Below, one piece after another: positions 35,232 through 45,988 of a DNA stretch of 64,000 nt; within the stretch, counting starts at the first letter, position 1, and the number at the start of each line of letters is the position of its first letter. Below the pieces are notes generated by a model that saw nothing but the letters and a program-made list of their open reading frames with translations, did no database searches and was not told where the DNA came from. Origin of the DNA: Saprospiraceae bacterium (GTDB taxonomy: Bacteria > Bacteroidota > Bacteroidia > Chitinophagales > Saprospiraceae). The translations under genes were made by a program, and so were the position numbers. The DNA is taken from assembly GCA_016708265.1 (NCBI GenBank), contig JADJGA010000008.1, forward strand, positions 1-64,000. The letters are read 5' to 3'.

Positions 35232-36728
35232 TTATTTATAGCGTCTTCTTACCTGAGTTGGTTTGCCGAAATAGTTTCCATCTGGGTCTCCGTTTCCTGC
35301 CTGTGAACCTACTCTTGACATTGCACATCTGAATCCTACAGATCTGCTGGATTTATTTTCGTCAAGGAATCTTCTCTGACCAGGACTCAACCAGTATAAT
35401 CTGTCTTCCCAGCTACCACCCTTGATAACTCTTGACTGATTATTGACTAATGAACTTTTACCGTATCCATAGGTTACATATTCATTGTCGTCATCAGAAT
35501 AATTTCTAAGATCTCCTTTTTTGTAGTTATCTCTACCCATTACTTCTTCGTCTTCCACCAACCTGGATTTCAACCTTCCAAGGCTGTCTTTCTCAACCAG
35601 ATTGCCGTTTTCATCTTTAACAAGTTCAGAAAAAACGTTACCCCTGTGAGGATTCAGTTCCTGATTCTGAGCATCGCTGAGTTCCTGAAATGTTGTTACT
35701 CTGTATACATCAGCAACCCACTCACTGACATTGCCAGCCATATTATAAAGTCCGAAATCATTTGGTATGAATGATTTAACAGGAGCTGATATTGATGCTT
35801 TATCATTTAATCTTCCGGCCATACCCATATAGTCACCACCTCCTCTTCGGAAGTTACCCATCATCTCTCCCTGATTTTTATCATGTCTCTTATATCTTGC
35901 AGTATAATTATCCCATGGGAAATATCTTCTGTCAGTATAAATTTCATCTTTAGTTGGTGCTTGTTTTCCAACCAGTGATAATGCTGCATATTCCCATTCT
36001 GCTTCTGTCGGCAACCTGTATTCAGGAAGTAAGATTCCATCTTCAAATCTTACAGGTCTTTCACCACCATTAGTCAGGTCAGGAAGATTTTTTCTTACTG
36101 AAGGCTGATACTGATTGCTTAAATATGCTTTGGTATTGAAGTTGTCAGAATCTGTCTGCTGAGGATTCGGGTTTATAATGCCTTTTTCTATTAAAAGCAT
36201 CTCATTAACACGGTCTGTTCTCCATTTTGAAAATTCTGTTGCCTGTACCCAGCTAACCCCTACAACAGGATAGTCATCAAAAGATGGGAAACGGAAATAG
36301 GTTTCTACATATGGTTCATTGAAAGCTAATTCTTCTCTCCACACCAAAGTATCGGGCAGAGCTTTTTGATATACTTCAGGATAGGATTTGTAGACTCTTT
36401 TGATCCAGTGCAGATATTCACGGTAATCAATATTTGCAACTTCAGTTTCATCCATGTAAAATGAAGAAACTGTTACCCTCCTTGGAATATTATTCCATTC
36501 GTAGGTGGCATCTTCTTCGGTGAGTCCCATAGCAAAAGTTCCTCCTTCAATCAGGACCAGATTTGGTCCGGTCATTTGACCTTCATAATCCAATTTTTCA
36601 AATCCACCCCACTCAGGGTTGTTGTATGCCCAACCGGTTGAATTCGATCTTTGTTCTTGTTGTTTGCATGATGCCAGAATAACAGCAGCAAATACCAGGG
36701 TGCCAATTACTTTAAAAAAATCTTTCAT
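35232..36728 (-). CDS. gldJ: Gliding motility / T9SS lipoprotein GldJ
   Basis: Lipoprotein signal with Cys21 (VILASCKQQ). Then STGWAYNNPEWGGFE and an FGE-sulfatase-like domain: LVLIEGGTFAMG, FYMDETEVANIDYREYL, YPVVGVSWVQATEFSKW, YRLPTEAEWEYAA, NVSEWVADVY, VIKGGSWEDRLY, VGFRCA. The domain is non-enzymatic in GldJ/GldK. GldJ is an outer-membrane lipoprotein needed for stability of the gliding and T9SS apparatus. The gldJ, porU, porV, murF neighbourhood is conserved. Length 498 is slightly below that of Flavobacterium GldJ. Confidence 0.9.
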   Translation of the reverse strand: MKDFFKVIGTLVFAAVILASCKQQEQRSNSTGWAYNNPEWGGFEKLDYEGQMTGPNLVLIEGGTFAMGLTEEDATYEWNNIPRRVTVSSFYMDETEVANIDYREYLHWIKRVYKSYPEVYQKALPDTLVWREELAFNEPYVETYFRFPSFDDYPVVGVSWVQATEFSKWRTDRVNEMLLIEKGIINPNPQQTDSDNFNTKAYLSNQYQPSVRKNLPDLTNGGERPVRFEDGILLPEYRLPTEAEWEYAALSLVGKQAPTKDEIYTDRRYFPWDNYTARYKRHDKNQGEMMGNFRRGGGDYMGMAGRLNDKASISAPVKSFIPNDFGLYNMAGNVSEWVADVYRVTTFQELSDAQNQELNPHRGNVFSELVKDENGNLVEKDSLGRLKSRLVEDEEVMGRDNYKKGDLRNYSDDDNEYVTYGYGKSSLVNNQSRVIKGGSWEDRLYWLSPGQRRFLDENKSSRSVGFRCAMSRVGSQAGNGDPDGNYFGKPTQVRRRYK

Positions 36729-36926
36729 TTGTTAATTAAATTTTGTAAAATATTGCAATAAAAGCAATAATAAAAATAGTCAATTCAAAAATTCGTCGCA
36801 AAGTAAAAACAAAATTCTTAAAAAAATATTGTTTTTTTCAAAAAAAATGCTGAATTAAATTTCAGAACCGCAAATTTAGAATTAAAATCAATATCAACAA
36901 AACATAAAGCAAAAATAATGCCGGAT

Positions 36927-37949
36927 TTATCTGAATAAATTAAAACAGTCACTATACCTGTATTCTTTTCTGAAAAGTGTTGATTTTTCAAAATTTACAG
37001 TAATTCCCAATTCATGACTACCACCGGTATTTATTCCAAGCCTCGATATCGTATAATCAAAGCTGTAACCGATCTTAAACATTTCTTTTGTTACTCCTGC
37101 AGTAAACAATACTGCATCTGAATTTGTGAAATTATATCTGTAACCCAATCCACCAAAAAAACCTCCAAGATCAAAATAATTGTTAACAGTGAGCTGGTGA
37201 AGGCCTGACTGGTAAACATACAATAATCCGGGTGAGAAAAATCTTTTATGATAGATATCATCAGGGGTCAACTGAACCTCCCCACCGATTTGAGCAGTGA
37301 ACCTCATGGGCAATCCCTTATTTACAGCATCAGAATTTTGATCAAAATAATAATCTACAGGTGTATTTGCATGTTTTATAGCCACTCCAAGGAAAATAGA
37401 TCTGGAATAATATAAAACACCGGCTGACAGATCGAAATATCTTTTTGTTAGGTCTTCGGGTCTCGTTTCATCAGTGATCAAGCGGGAACCATCGGGCAAT
37501 GTAAATCCGCTATATGCATCAATCATATCACCAAATATCAGTTTATTCCAGTCCAGGGTATTCTGACCGTAAGCAAGTCCTAAACCCATTTTAAAATACT
37601 TGTTTTCAGCAGCTTTTAATCTGTAAGAAACAATACCTTCGGTGCGGAATCTTTTATAAATACCATTCCCGCTATCGTCCATCAGTATTATAAGTCCAGT
37701 TCCAAAATTTTTCTTTTCAAAAAATCTGTCTGCTGAAATGGAATAGGTATTATATGCAAAATTTATCATCGGCCATTCAATTCTCGAATTGAGATTTATG
37801 ACAGGAGCATAGCTATTTCCAGCAAATGCCGGATTAATATGCAGAGGAGAACTGTAGAACTGGGAAAATATCGGATCCTGTGATCCAAGAGGTATGACTC
37901 CTGAAGCTATAATTATCCAAATAAATAATATGTTGAAAAAAAATTTCAA
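36927..37949 (-). CDS. PorP/SprF-family outer-membrane protein
   Basis: Signal peptide about 1-22, then the family opening DPIFSQFYSSPLHINPAFAG. Repeated beta-strand stretches of a 14-strand-type barrel follow (GTGLIILMDDSGNG, FDLSAGVLYYSRS, YSFDYTISRLG, SHELGITVNF). Members act in T9SS and in tethering secreted proteins such as adhesins to the surface. Length 340 is usual. Divergent from porU across 206 bp. Several paralogues are usual per genome, so no specific symbol is given. Confidence 0.9.
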   Translation of the reverse strand: MKFFFNILFIWIIIASGVIPLGSQDPIFSQFYSSPLHINPAFAGNSYAPVINLNSRIEWPMINFAYNTYSISADRFFEKKNFGTGLIILMDDSGNGIYKRFRTEGIVSYRLKAAENKYFKMGLGLAYGQNTLDWNKLIFGDMIDAYSGFTLPDGSRLITDETRPEDLTKRYFDLSAGVLYYSRSIFLGVAIKHANTPVDYYFDQNSDAVNKGLPMRFTAQIGGEVQLTPDDIYHKRFFSPGLLYVYQSGLHQLTVNNYFDLGGFFGGLGYRYNFTNSDAVLFTAGVTKEMFKIGYSFDYTISRLGINTGGSHELGITVNFEKSTLFRKEYRYSDCFNLFR

Positions 37950-38155
37950 AAAAAAATGCTGATTATACTATAATTTTTTAATTAACGTTTTGTTAACATT
38001 GTAATCAAATATTTCAAATCAATCAACTGGTAAACTTACAATATATCGACAAAAATTTACAATTAAAAACTGACAAAAAATATTCCTGGCAATATAACAT
38101 TAAATTGTAAACGATAAGTTCAATTTAATTATTATTCAGTTATAATTAATGATTT

Positions 38156-41100
38156 ATGAGAAATATACTTTTACCAGCTTTAATTATATTAAGTTTTCAG
38201 CTAAATGCACAGAGGGACAATGACAGTATTTTCCTAAGAAGTCCGGATTATGCTGCAAACTCAGTTTTGTCGAAAGGTGATATTTACAGGCTGGAGATCA
38301 AAGAAACGGGTATTTTCAGGATCACCTACGACTATTTGAAAGGAACAGGTTTGAACCCTGACAATATTGACCCGTCAAAAATCCAGTTGTATAATAATGG
38401 TGAAGGCAGACTTAAACAGCTTGTCGATGATAATTATACCGATGATCTCATAGAAATTCCATACCATGGCTCAGGTCTTGATGACGGAAAATTTGACAAA
38501 GATGACTATATTCTGTTTTTTGCCGGAGGACCCGATAAATGGAGTTTTAATACAATAAAAAAACAATGGGAATTTGATAAAAATATCTATTCAAATTTAA
38601 ATTACTGTTTTCTCAGAACAGGTGTTGAAAAAGGTAAAAGAATAACTTATCAGAATATCACTGAAAGTCCCGTTTATACAACGGATAAAACAGATGTATT
38701 CGCCGTATATGAATCAGATAACATTAACTTACTTGGGTCAAATATCAAGACCAGCGGATCCGGACAGGAATGGTACGGAGATAATATTTCCAACAATGCA
38801 GATAGAGATTTTTCGGATAAATTCAGTGATTTTATTTTTGATAAATCAGATGGACTCAATGTACGCGTTGTTTTTGCCGGAAGAAGCAGGAATTCATCAA
38901 AACTTTCGATTAAACCAGATAATAAGGTTTCTGAGATCAATGTCAACTCCGTTCAGGTAGATGACGTTGAAGCTACTTATGCCCAAAGGATTGACAACAG
39001 TCAGTTTTTAACTCCCGAAAATGACAAATTCAGGATTAAAATCCAGTATTCAGGTGAATCCGGCTGGTTAGATAAAATTGAAGTTAACGGAAGGAAAAAA
39101 GCAGATTATAATGGAATTCCTTTGTATCTTAGAGATAAGAATAGTCCTGACAATAAAATTGCATCTTTTACAATTACCAATTTCAACCAAAATGTGCTTG
39201 TATGGAATATAGGCGATATTGCCAATATTTCAGGCTATCAGTATACTTTGAATGGTAATGCTGCACAATTAAATTACAAAAATAATAGTAAAACTCTTTT
39301 CATAGCTTTTGGCAGTGACAAGCCATTTCCTGTTCCAGGCAAATCTGAAAAAATTCAAAATCAGGACCTGCATGCCGTAAATGATGCCGATATGCTGATA
39401 GTATATCATAAAGATTTTGAAAAACCAGCCTCAGATCTTGCAAAATACAGGGAAGAAACAAATAAAATCAAAGTCTATGCCATTGATCAGGACAAAATAT
39501 TCAATGAGTTTTCATGCGGTAAGAAAGATCCTTCAGCCATAAGAGATTTCGTAAGGATGCTGAAGATTAAAAATAATTCTTTCGGTTATCTTTTGCTTTT
39601 GGGAGACGGATCGTATGATCAGCGGGGAATTGTGACCAATAATGATAATTTCATCTCAGTATATGAAACCCCCGGCAGTCTGGACCCTATCAATTCATTT
39701 CCTACTGATGATTATTTTGGTATGATCTCACTTGGAGACGGTGTCAGCCTTTCAGGTGATCTCGATATCAGCGTGGGAAGATTTCCTGTCAGGACATTAA
39801 AACAGGCTGAAAATTCTATTCAGAAACTTATCGATTACGAGACAAATCAAGAATATTACGGTGACTGGATAAATAACTTCACCTTTGCCGCAGATGATGA
39901 AGATGAAGGATATGATTATGCTCATTTTGATGGAGCAGAAAAAATAAGTACATTTCTTAAACAAAAGTATCCAACTTCCAATATCAATAAAATATATCTC
40001 GATGCCTATAATCAGGAACAAAATGCAGGCGGACAAAGATATCCTGAAGTAAATAATGAGATCAATACTAATTTCTTCAAAGGCATGTTCATGTTCATTT
40101 ATTTTGGACATGGTGGTCCAAAAGGTCTTGCACAGGAAAGGATATTACAGTCAGAAGATATATTATCATGGAACAATAAAACAAAATTGCCACTTCTGCT
40201 AACTGCTACATGTTCATTTACGGGATTTGATGACCCTGCAATAAATACAGCAGGGGAGGAAACTTTTCTGAAGGAGAAGGGAGGAGTCATTTCATTGATC
40301 ACAACTGTCAGAGCGGTATATTCTTCCAGCAATGATGCACTTGTAAAATCGATTTTCGATGCTATATTTGCTAACGAAACAAGCAGATATCTGCCGGCAG
40401 GTGATATTCTCAGACTTGCCAAGAATAAGTTGACATCTGACACCAATAATAAACGTAAATTCCTCTTGTTCGGAGATCCATACATGAGATTGAAATTTCC
40501 TCAGTATAAAGTTAAAACCACTCAAATAAACGGTAAAGCAGCAGGAAATGTTGGGACTGTAATTGATACTCTGAGTGCTATGGAAAGCACAATAATAAAA
40601 GGTGAAGTCACTGACAATTCTGACAAAATCATAAGTGATTTCAACGGTAAAGTTTATCTTACTATATATGATAAAGTTCAAAAGCTGACAACCAAAGCCA
40701 ATGACCATCCGAATCAGGAAAACTTTAAAAGGGAATTTGAATTGCAGAAAAACATTCTATTCAAGGGACTGGCTGAAGTCAAAAACGGAGAATTTGAGTT
40801 GTCTTTCATTCTTCCAAAAGACATCAATTACAAATACGGTAACGGTAAAATCAGCTATTATGCCATTGATGGAGATCTGAAACAAGCAGCCGGATATTAT
40901 ACAAATATAATAATAGGAGGAACTGCTGACAAACTCATCAGTGACAATATCGGACCGGAAATTGAACTTTTCATGAATGATAAGGGATTTGCCTCAGGTG
41001 GAATAACAAATTCTGAACCTGTACTTCTTGGATTCCTTGAGGATGAAAGCGGCATCAATATCACAGGCATGAGCATAGGCCATGATCTTGCTGCTGAATT

Positions 41101-41608
41101 GAGCAATGATGATAACAAGATAATACTCAATGATTTTTACCAATCGGAACTGAACAATTATAAAAAAGGCAGTTTTAAATTTCCTCTTTCAAAACTTGAC
41201 CCCGGCAAATATTCAGTAAATGTGGAAGCCTGGGATATATTCAATAACAAGAGTGAGAGAACACTCGATTTTGTGGTGATAGACAATACAGACCAGACCT
41301 TGAATCATGTATTGAATTTCCCAAATCCTTTTACAACTAGGACAAATTTCAGGTTTGAACACGACCTTCCGGATAACAGCCTTGATATAGTAATAAATAT
41401 TTTCTCGATGTCGGGCAAACTGGTGAAAACTATTGAAAGAAATTCATTTGCTACAGGATTTCAGGTTTCAGATATTGATTGGGACGGGACTGATGATTTT
41501 GGAACAAAACTCGCAAACGGTGTGTATGTTTTCAAAGTCAAAGTTTTTTCAAAAGAATACAATATAAAGAGAGAAAGCAAGTTTGAAAAATTAGTCATCA
41601 TAAGATAA
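38156..41608 (+). CDS. porU: T9SS sortase-like cysteine protease PorU
   Basis: Signal peptide ending FQLNAQ. A long N-terminal region of beta and adhesion type, then a gingipain-type C25 peptidase domain with catalytic His652 (YFGHGGPKGL) and Cys686 (TATCSFTGFDDP). The C-terminus ends in a T9SS-type sorting fold (NFPNPFTTRTNF, IFSMSGKLVKTI, NGVYVFKVKV). PorU cleaves the C-terminal signal of T9SS cargo at the surface and links it to anionic lipopolysaccharide. Length 1150 is normal. porV follows after 26 bases, so the two form an operon. Confidence 0.96.
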   Translation: MRNILLPALIILSFQLNAQRDNDSIFLRSPDYAANSVLSKGDIYRLEIKETGIFRITYDYLKGTGLNPDNIDPSKIQLYNNGEGRLKQLVDDNYTDDLIEIPYHGSGLDDGKFDKDDYILFFAGGPDKWSFNTIKKQWEFDKNIYSNLNYCFLRTGVEKGKRITYQNITESPVYTTDKTDVFAVYESDNINLLGSNIKTSGSGQEWYGDNISNNADRDFSDKFSDFIFDKSDGLNVRVVFAGRSRNSSKLSIKPDNKVSEINVNSVQVDDVEATYAQRIDNSQFLTPENDKFRIKIQYSGESGWLDKIEVNGRKKADYNGIPLYLRDKNSPDNKIASFTITNFNQNVLVWNIGDIANISGYQYTLNGNAAQLNYKNNSKTLFIAFGSDKPFPVPGKSEKIQNQDLHAVNDADMLIVYHKDFEKPASDLAKYREETNKIKVYAIDQDKIFNEFSCGKKDPSAIRDFVRMLKIKNNSFGYLLLLGDGSYDQRGIVTNNDNFISVYETPGSLDPINSFPTDDYFGMISLGDGVSLSGDLDISVGRFPVRTLKQAENSIQKLIDYETNQEYYGDWINNFTFAADDEDEGYDYAHFDGAEKISTFLKQKYPTSNINKIYLDAYNQEQNAGGQRYPEVNNEINTNFFKGMFMFIYFGHGGPKGLAQERILQSEDILSWNNKTKLPLLLTATCSFTGFDDPAINTAGEETFLKEKGGVISLITTVRAVYSSSNDALVKSIFDAIFANETSRYLPAGDILRLAKNKLTSDTNNKRKFLLFGDPYMRLKFPQYKVKTTQINGKAAGNVGTVIDTLSAMESTIIKGEVTDNSDKIISDFNGKVYLTIYDKVQKLTTKANDHPNQENFKREFELQKNILFKGLAEVKNGEFELSFILPKDINYKYGNGKISYYAIDGDLKQAAGYYTNIIIGGTADKLISDNIGPEIELFMNDKGFASGGITNSEPVLLGFLEDESGINITGMSIGHDLAAELSNDDNKIILNDFYQSELNNYKKGSFKFPLSKLDPGKYSVNVEAWDIFNNKSERTLDFVVIDNTDQTLNHVLNFPNPFTTRTNFRFEHDLPDNSLDIVINIFSMSGKLVKTIERNSFATGFQVSDIDWDGTDDFGTKLANGVYVFKVKVFSKEYNIKRESKFEKLVIIR

Positions 41609-41634
41609 CATTACTCTATTAAAAATAATTTAAA

Positions 41635-42828
41635 ATGAAATTTAAAAGTTTAACATTAATTCTATTGATAATCATTGGGTTATCATCAACGGCTCAGGCA
41701 GATATCATTTATGATCCTTCAAGGCACTGCTATGTGGATGAGTCTACCGGTGAATGCATACCAAATACTATATTGTCTTCCCTGCCATTTCTGACTATTA
41801 TTCCGGATGCCAGGGGAGCAGCTTTGGGAGATGCAGGGATAGCTATTTCTCCAGACCCATCTGCTATGCATTTCAATGCTGCAAAGATAGCAATGTCGGA
41901 GAAAGAGTTTGAATTGTCAACAACCTATACTCCATGGCTCAAAAATCTAGGACTCAATGACATTTATCTGGCATATCTTTCCGGTTATAACAAATTTGAC
42001 AAACTTCAGGGTATAGGCTACAGTATCAGGTATTTTTCACTTGGGGAAATACAGTTCACCAACAGTGACCGTGAGAATATCGGTACCGGAAACCCAAATG
42101 AGTTTGAAGTGGCAGTGGCTTATGCACGAAAACTGTCAGATAATTTTTCAGCAGCCCTGACAGGCAAATTTGTTTATTCTAACCTTGCAGAAGGACAAAG
42201 AGTAGATGGAGTACTGATAGAAGCCGCAACTGCTTTCGCTGCCGACCTGTCAATGTACTATAAATCAAAAGTAAATATAGGTGACTATAAAAGCAAGCTC
42301 ACTATGGGGCTTACTCTGTCAAACCTCGGAAATAAGATCACATACACCAAGGATGCAGATACCAAAGAATACCTGCCACAGAATTTAGGAATAGGTGCTG
42401 CATTGGAAATCCCATTTGATGATTACAACACTATCACTCTGACTGCTGATTTGAATAAGTTATTACTCCCTACTCCCACTATTGACACTGCAGGAATAGT
42501 AAAGTACAATGAATCTCCAATAACAGCTGCATTAGAGTCATTTTCTGATGCTCCCGGTGGATTTGTGGAAGAAATGCGTGAAATCACATACAGCCTTGGA
42601 GCAGAATACTGGTATGATAAGCAGTTTGCTATAAGAGCAGGTTATTTTTATGAGCATCCGCTGAAAGGTGACAGGCAGTTTCTGACTTTGGGTCTTGGAT
42701 TGAGATACAATGTATACAGCATGGGGGTTTCTTACCTGGTACCGACCAACAGTGTCAGGAATCCACTTGACGGAACATTGAGATTTACATTCTCAATGGA
42801 CTTTACAAAGACAAAATACAAAGAATAA
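41635..42828 (+). CDS. porV: T9SS outer-membrane shuttle protein PorV
   Basis: Signal peptide about 1-22 (ending AQAD). Then FLTIIPDARGAALGDAGIA, the typical PorV opening, SAMHFNAAKIA, and FadL-type barrel strands to the C-terminus (LGLGLRYNVYSMGVSYLVP). PorV carries cargo from the translocon to PorU. 397 residues is normal. A terminator follows at once. Confidence 0.95.
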   Translation: MKFKSLTLILLIIIGLSSTAQADIIYDPSRHCYVDESTGECIPNTILSSLPFLTIIPDARGAALGDAGIAISPDPSAMHFNAAKIAMSEKEFELSTTYTPWLKNLGLNDIYLAYLSGYNKFDKLQGIGYSIRYFSLGEIQFTNSDRENIGTGNPNEFEVAVAYARKLSDNFSAALTGKFVYSNLAEGQRVDGVLIEAATAFAADLSMYYKSKVNIGDYKSKLTMGLTLSNLGNKITYTKDADTKEYLPQNLGIGAALEIPFDDYNTITLTADLNKLLLPTPTIDTAGIVKYNESPITAALESFSDAPGGFVEEMREITYSLGAEYWYDKQFAIRAGYFYEHPLKGDRQFLTLGLGLRYNVYSMGVSYLVPTNSVRNPLDGTLRFTFSMDFTKTKYKE

Positions 42829-42848
42829 AAGTGTTTTTTTTCATTTAG

Positions 42849-42885
42849 AAAAGCCATCACCGGAAATCGGGGATGGCTTTTTTTT
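42849..42885 (+). terminator. Terminator after porV, possibly bidirectional
   Basis: AAGCCATC (42851-42858) pairs with GATGGCTT (42872-42879), followed by T8. AAAA precedes it, so it may also stop the convergent acyl-CoA synthetase transcript. Confidence 0.88.
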
Positions 42886-42900
42886 ATAACACGTACTTGA

Positions 42901-44598
42901 CTACTTATTTTTCGCCATTTCCTCCTCTTTTAGGATTCTTCTCAGTATTTTACCGACATTTGATTTTGGAAGGCTATCCCGGAACTCTACAAATTTCGGT
43001 ACTTTATAGTTCGTAAGATTTTTCCTGCAATATTCAATCACTTCGTGATCAGTAAGAGAGCTATCTTTCTTTACAATAAATACTTTGATTGTTTCACCCG
43101 ATTTTTCATGGGGAACACCGATAGCAGCCACTTCCACTACTTTAGGCATCATTGCAATTACATCCTCTATTTCATTTGGATATACATTAAAGCCGGATAC
43201 AAGGATCATATCTTTTTTCCTGTCAACAATTTTGAAATATCCATCTTTAAACATCATGCCTATATCTCCTGTACTCAACCAGCCATCTTTGAGCACTTTA
43301 TCTGTCTCATCCTGCCTGTTGAAATATCCTTTCATTATCTGTGGCCCCTTGATCTGGATTTCTCCAACTTCTTCTACACCTAAAACCTGACCTTCATCAT
43401 TAACTATTCTCATATAAGTTGAGGAAACGGGAACTCCTATAGTACCAATTCTCGCTCTGCCGTCTATTGGATTGACTGAAGCCACAGGTGAGCTTTCTGT
43501 CAGACCATATCCTTCAGCAATAGTTACGCCGGTAACTTCCTTCCATTTTCTGGCTACAGCTTCCTGCAGAGCCATACCTCCGGCAACAACAACCTTGAAG
43601 TTTGAAAAATCGAGTTTCTGAAAATCATCGTTATGCAGCAAAGCATTAAAAAGTGTATTTACCCCGGTGAAAACAGAAATTTTATGTGTATTAAATTCCT
43701 TAATTACAGATTTCAGATCTCTTGCATTTGTCACAAGAACATTTTTAACTCCAAAGCTGATCATGGTCATCAGATTGACAGTAAGAGCAAATATATGATA
43801 CAGTGGCAAAGCTGTAAGAATTGTTTCCTGTTTCTCCACAAATACAGTCTGCATTATAGTCTTGATCATCAGCATATTGGAAATGATATTCCTGTTTGTG
43901 AGCATCGCACCTTTTGACACTCCTGTTGTCCCCCCTGTATACTGGAGAAAAATGACATCATCCGGACCTTGTGTGAACTCCTGGATGGGATATTTTTTAC
44001 CATGTGCTATGGCTGTATTAAAACTTACTGCATTTGGAAGGTTGTAGTTTGGAACCATTTTTTTAACATGCTTCACTACCAGGTCAACAATTGATCCCTT
44101 CAGACCTCCCAGCAGTTCACCAATGCTTGTCTTAATAACTATCTCAATTTGAGTTTCACCTATTATTTTTTCAAGATTTGCAGCAAACATGTCTGCTATG
44201 ATTATGGCTTTTGCCCCTGAATCGGCAAACTGATGTTTCATTTCCCGGGGAGTATATAGCGGATTAGTATTCACTATTATGAGGCCTGCCCTGAGTGCTG
44301 CAAAAATAGCTATAGGAGACTGGAGGATATTAGGAGCCATAATTGCTATTCTGTCACCGGGTTTTAATCCTCTGTAATGAAGATAAGCGGCAAGATCTCT
44401 GGAAAGAATGTCTACTTGTTTAAATGTAAGCCATTTACCCATATTATAGAATCCTTTTTCATCAGCGTATCTGGACAGCATGGTTTCGATGAAGATTTTT
44501 GCATTTGGAAATTCTTCAGGATTAATGTTTACTGCAATGCCAGGAGCATAATCAGTTAACCATGGCCGTTGTTCATAAATCAGGTTGTTGTTTTCCAT
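42901..44598 (-). CDS. fadD: Long-chain fatty acyl-CoA synthetase
   Basis: AMP-forming adenylate enzyme: P-loop-like LQYTGGTTGVSKGAM, EGYGLTESSPV, GWLSTGDIG, RKKDMILVSGFNVYP (substrate-binding signature), and near the end PKSNVGKILRR with the catalytic Lys. It activates fatty acids with ATP and CoA. I prefer ATG 44598 (MENNNLIYE) to the ATG at 44631, whose extra residues are unlike the family. About 565 residues, as usual. Divergent from fabF. Confidence 0.92.
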   Translation of the reverse strand: MENNNLIYEQRPWLTDYAPGIAVNINPEEFPNAKIFIETMLSRYADEKGFYNMGKWLTFKQVDILSRDLAAYLHYRGLKPGDRIAIMAPNILQSPIAIFAALRAGLIIVNTNPLYTPREMKHQFADSGAKAIIIADMFAANLEKIIGETQIEIVIKTSIGELLGGLKGSIVDLVVKHVKKMVPNYNLPNAVSFNTAIAHGKKYPIQEFTQGPDDVIFLQYTGGTTGVSKGAMLTNRNIISNMLMIKTIMQTVFVEKQETILTALPLYHIFALTVNLMTMISFGVKNVLVTNARDLKSVIKEFNTHKISVFTGVNTLFNALLHNDDFQKLDFSNFKVVVAGGMALQEAVARKWKEVTGVTIAEGYGLTESSPVASVNPIDGRARIGTIGVPVSSTYMRIVNDEGQVLGVEEVGEIQIKGPQIMKGYFNRQDETDKVLKDGWLSTGDIGMMFKDGYFKIVDRKKDMILVSGFNVYPNEIEDVIAMMPKVVEVAAIGVPHEKSGETIKVFIVKKDSSLTDHEVIEYCRKNLTNYKVPKFVEFRDSLPKSNVGKILRRILKEEEMAKNK

Positions 44599-44700
44599 TG
44601 TATTTGTTTTTAAAAGTAAAGAAAAACTCAAAGAGATAATATTATCAGGGATTTAAGCAACAAAGAAAATAAAAAAAAACTGTAATTAAAAAATTATTTA

Positions 44701-44708
44701 TACTTTTG
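44701..44708 (+). promoter_or_regulatory. -7 element TACTTTTG of the fabF operon
   Basis: Matches TAnnTTTG, with a short 17-base leader to ATG 44726. The -33 region is not clear. Confidence 0.5.
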
Positions 44709-44725
44709 TTCGCTAAAAATTATTT

Positions 44726-45970
44726 ATGAGACGTGTTGTTATTACAGGGATAGGTGCCCTGACTCCGATAGGGAACGGAATTGAAAAGTTCAGAGAGGGC
44801 TTATTTAAAGGACTTTCAGGTGCCGGGATCATAACTCATTTTGATATTTCGGAATTCAAGGTGCAATTTGCCTGTGAACTTAAAAACTTTGATCCTGAGC
44901 AATATCTTGATCACAAAGAATGGAGAAAACTTGATCCTTTTGCCCGTTATGCAATGGCTACCACTATTGAAGCTATGAAAAATTCTGGTATTGACACAGA
45001 AAAAATTGATCTTACAAGAGCTGGTGTAATATGGGGTAGCGGTATCGGAGGCTTTGCTACCATTGAAGAAGAGATCACAAAAGATGTGCGTAGAGCGGCT
45101 GATCCTAAATTCAGCCCATTTCTTATACCAAAACTAATTCCTGATATAGTTCCTGGCCACATTTCGATAAAATACGGGTTTCAGGGTATCAATTATGCAA
45201 CAGTTGCAGCATGTGCCTCTGCTTCCATGGCAATCACCAATTCTTTCGATTATATACGTATGGGTAAAGCTGATATTATGGTTTCAGGTGGTTCTGAGGC
45301 AGCCGTCACCAGAACAAGTATTGGCGGATTCAGCTCCATGAAAGCGTTATCAACAAGAAATGACGATCCTGGTACGGCTTCCAGACCTTTTGATCTTGAC
45401 AGGGATGGATTTGTGTTAGGAGAAGGCTCAGCAACACTGGTACTTGAAGAATATGAACATGCTGTCAGAAGGGGTGCAAAAATATATGCAGAAATAGCAG
45501 GGGCTGCCATGTCTGGTGATGCCTATCATATTACAGCACCACATCCGGAAGGGGCAGGTGCTGCACTGGTAATGAAAAATGCACTGCTGGATGCAGGTCT
45601 TAACCTGGAGCAAATGGAATATATCAATGTGCATGGTACATCAACTCCTTTAGGTGATGTGGCAGAGATATCAGCTATACAGAAGGTGTTTGGTGAACAT
45701 GCATACAATCTGAATATAAGCAGTACCAAATCGATGACCGGACACCTACTTGGTGCAGCCGGTGCAGTTGAAGCAATAGCATGTATTATTGCTTTGCAGG
45801 ATGGAATAATACCTCCTACAATAAATCATTTTACAGACGACCCAAAAATAGACCCGAAACTGAATCTCACATTCTGGAAACCTCAGGAAAGGAATATAAC
45901 TTGTGCTATGAGCAACACTTTTGGTTTTGGAGGGCACAATTCTTCAATAGTATTTAAAAAATTCAAATGA
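44726..45970 (+). CDS. fabF: Beta-ketoacyl-ACP synthase II
   Basis: Opening RRVVITGIGALTPIGNG. Catalytic Cys163 (AACASASMA), His303 (HGTSTPLGD) and His340 (KSMTGHLLGAAG). Condenses malonyl-ACP with acyl-ACP in fatty acid elongation. 414 residues. rnc follows after 18 bases, so they are co-transcribed. The acpP gene that usually precedes fabF in Bacteroidota is absent; the upstream gene is fadD in the other orientation. Confidence 0.96.
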   Translation: MRRVVITGIGALTPIGNGIEKFREGLFKGLSGAGIITHFDISEFKVQFACELKNFDPEQYLDHKEWRKLDPFARYAMATTIEAMKNSGIDTEKIDLTRAGVIWGSGIGGFATIEEEITKDVRRAADPKFSPFLIPKLIPDIVPGHISIKYGFQGINYATVAACASASMAITNSFDYIRMGKADIMVSGGSEAAVTRTSIGGFSSMKALSTRNDDPGTASRPFDLDRDGFVLGEGSATLVLEEYEHAVRRGAKIYAEIAGAAMSGDAYHITAPHPEGAGAALVMKNALLDAGLNLEQMEYINVHGTSTPLGDVAEISAIQKVFGEHAYNLNISSTKSMTGHLLGAAGAVEAIACIIALQDGIIPPTINHFTDDPKIDPKLNLTFWKPQERNITCAMSNTFGFGGHNSSIVFKKFK

Positions 45971-45988
45971 TAAAGAGGCATTGATAGT

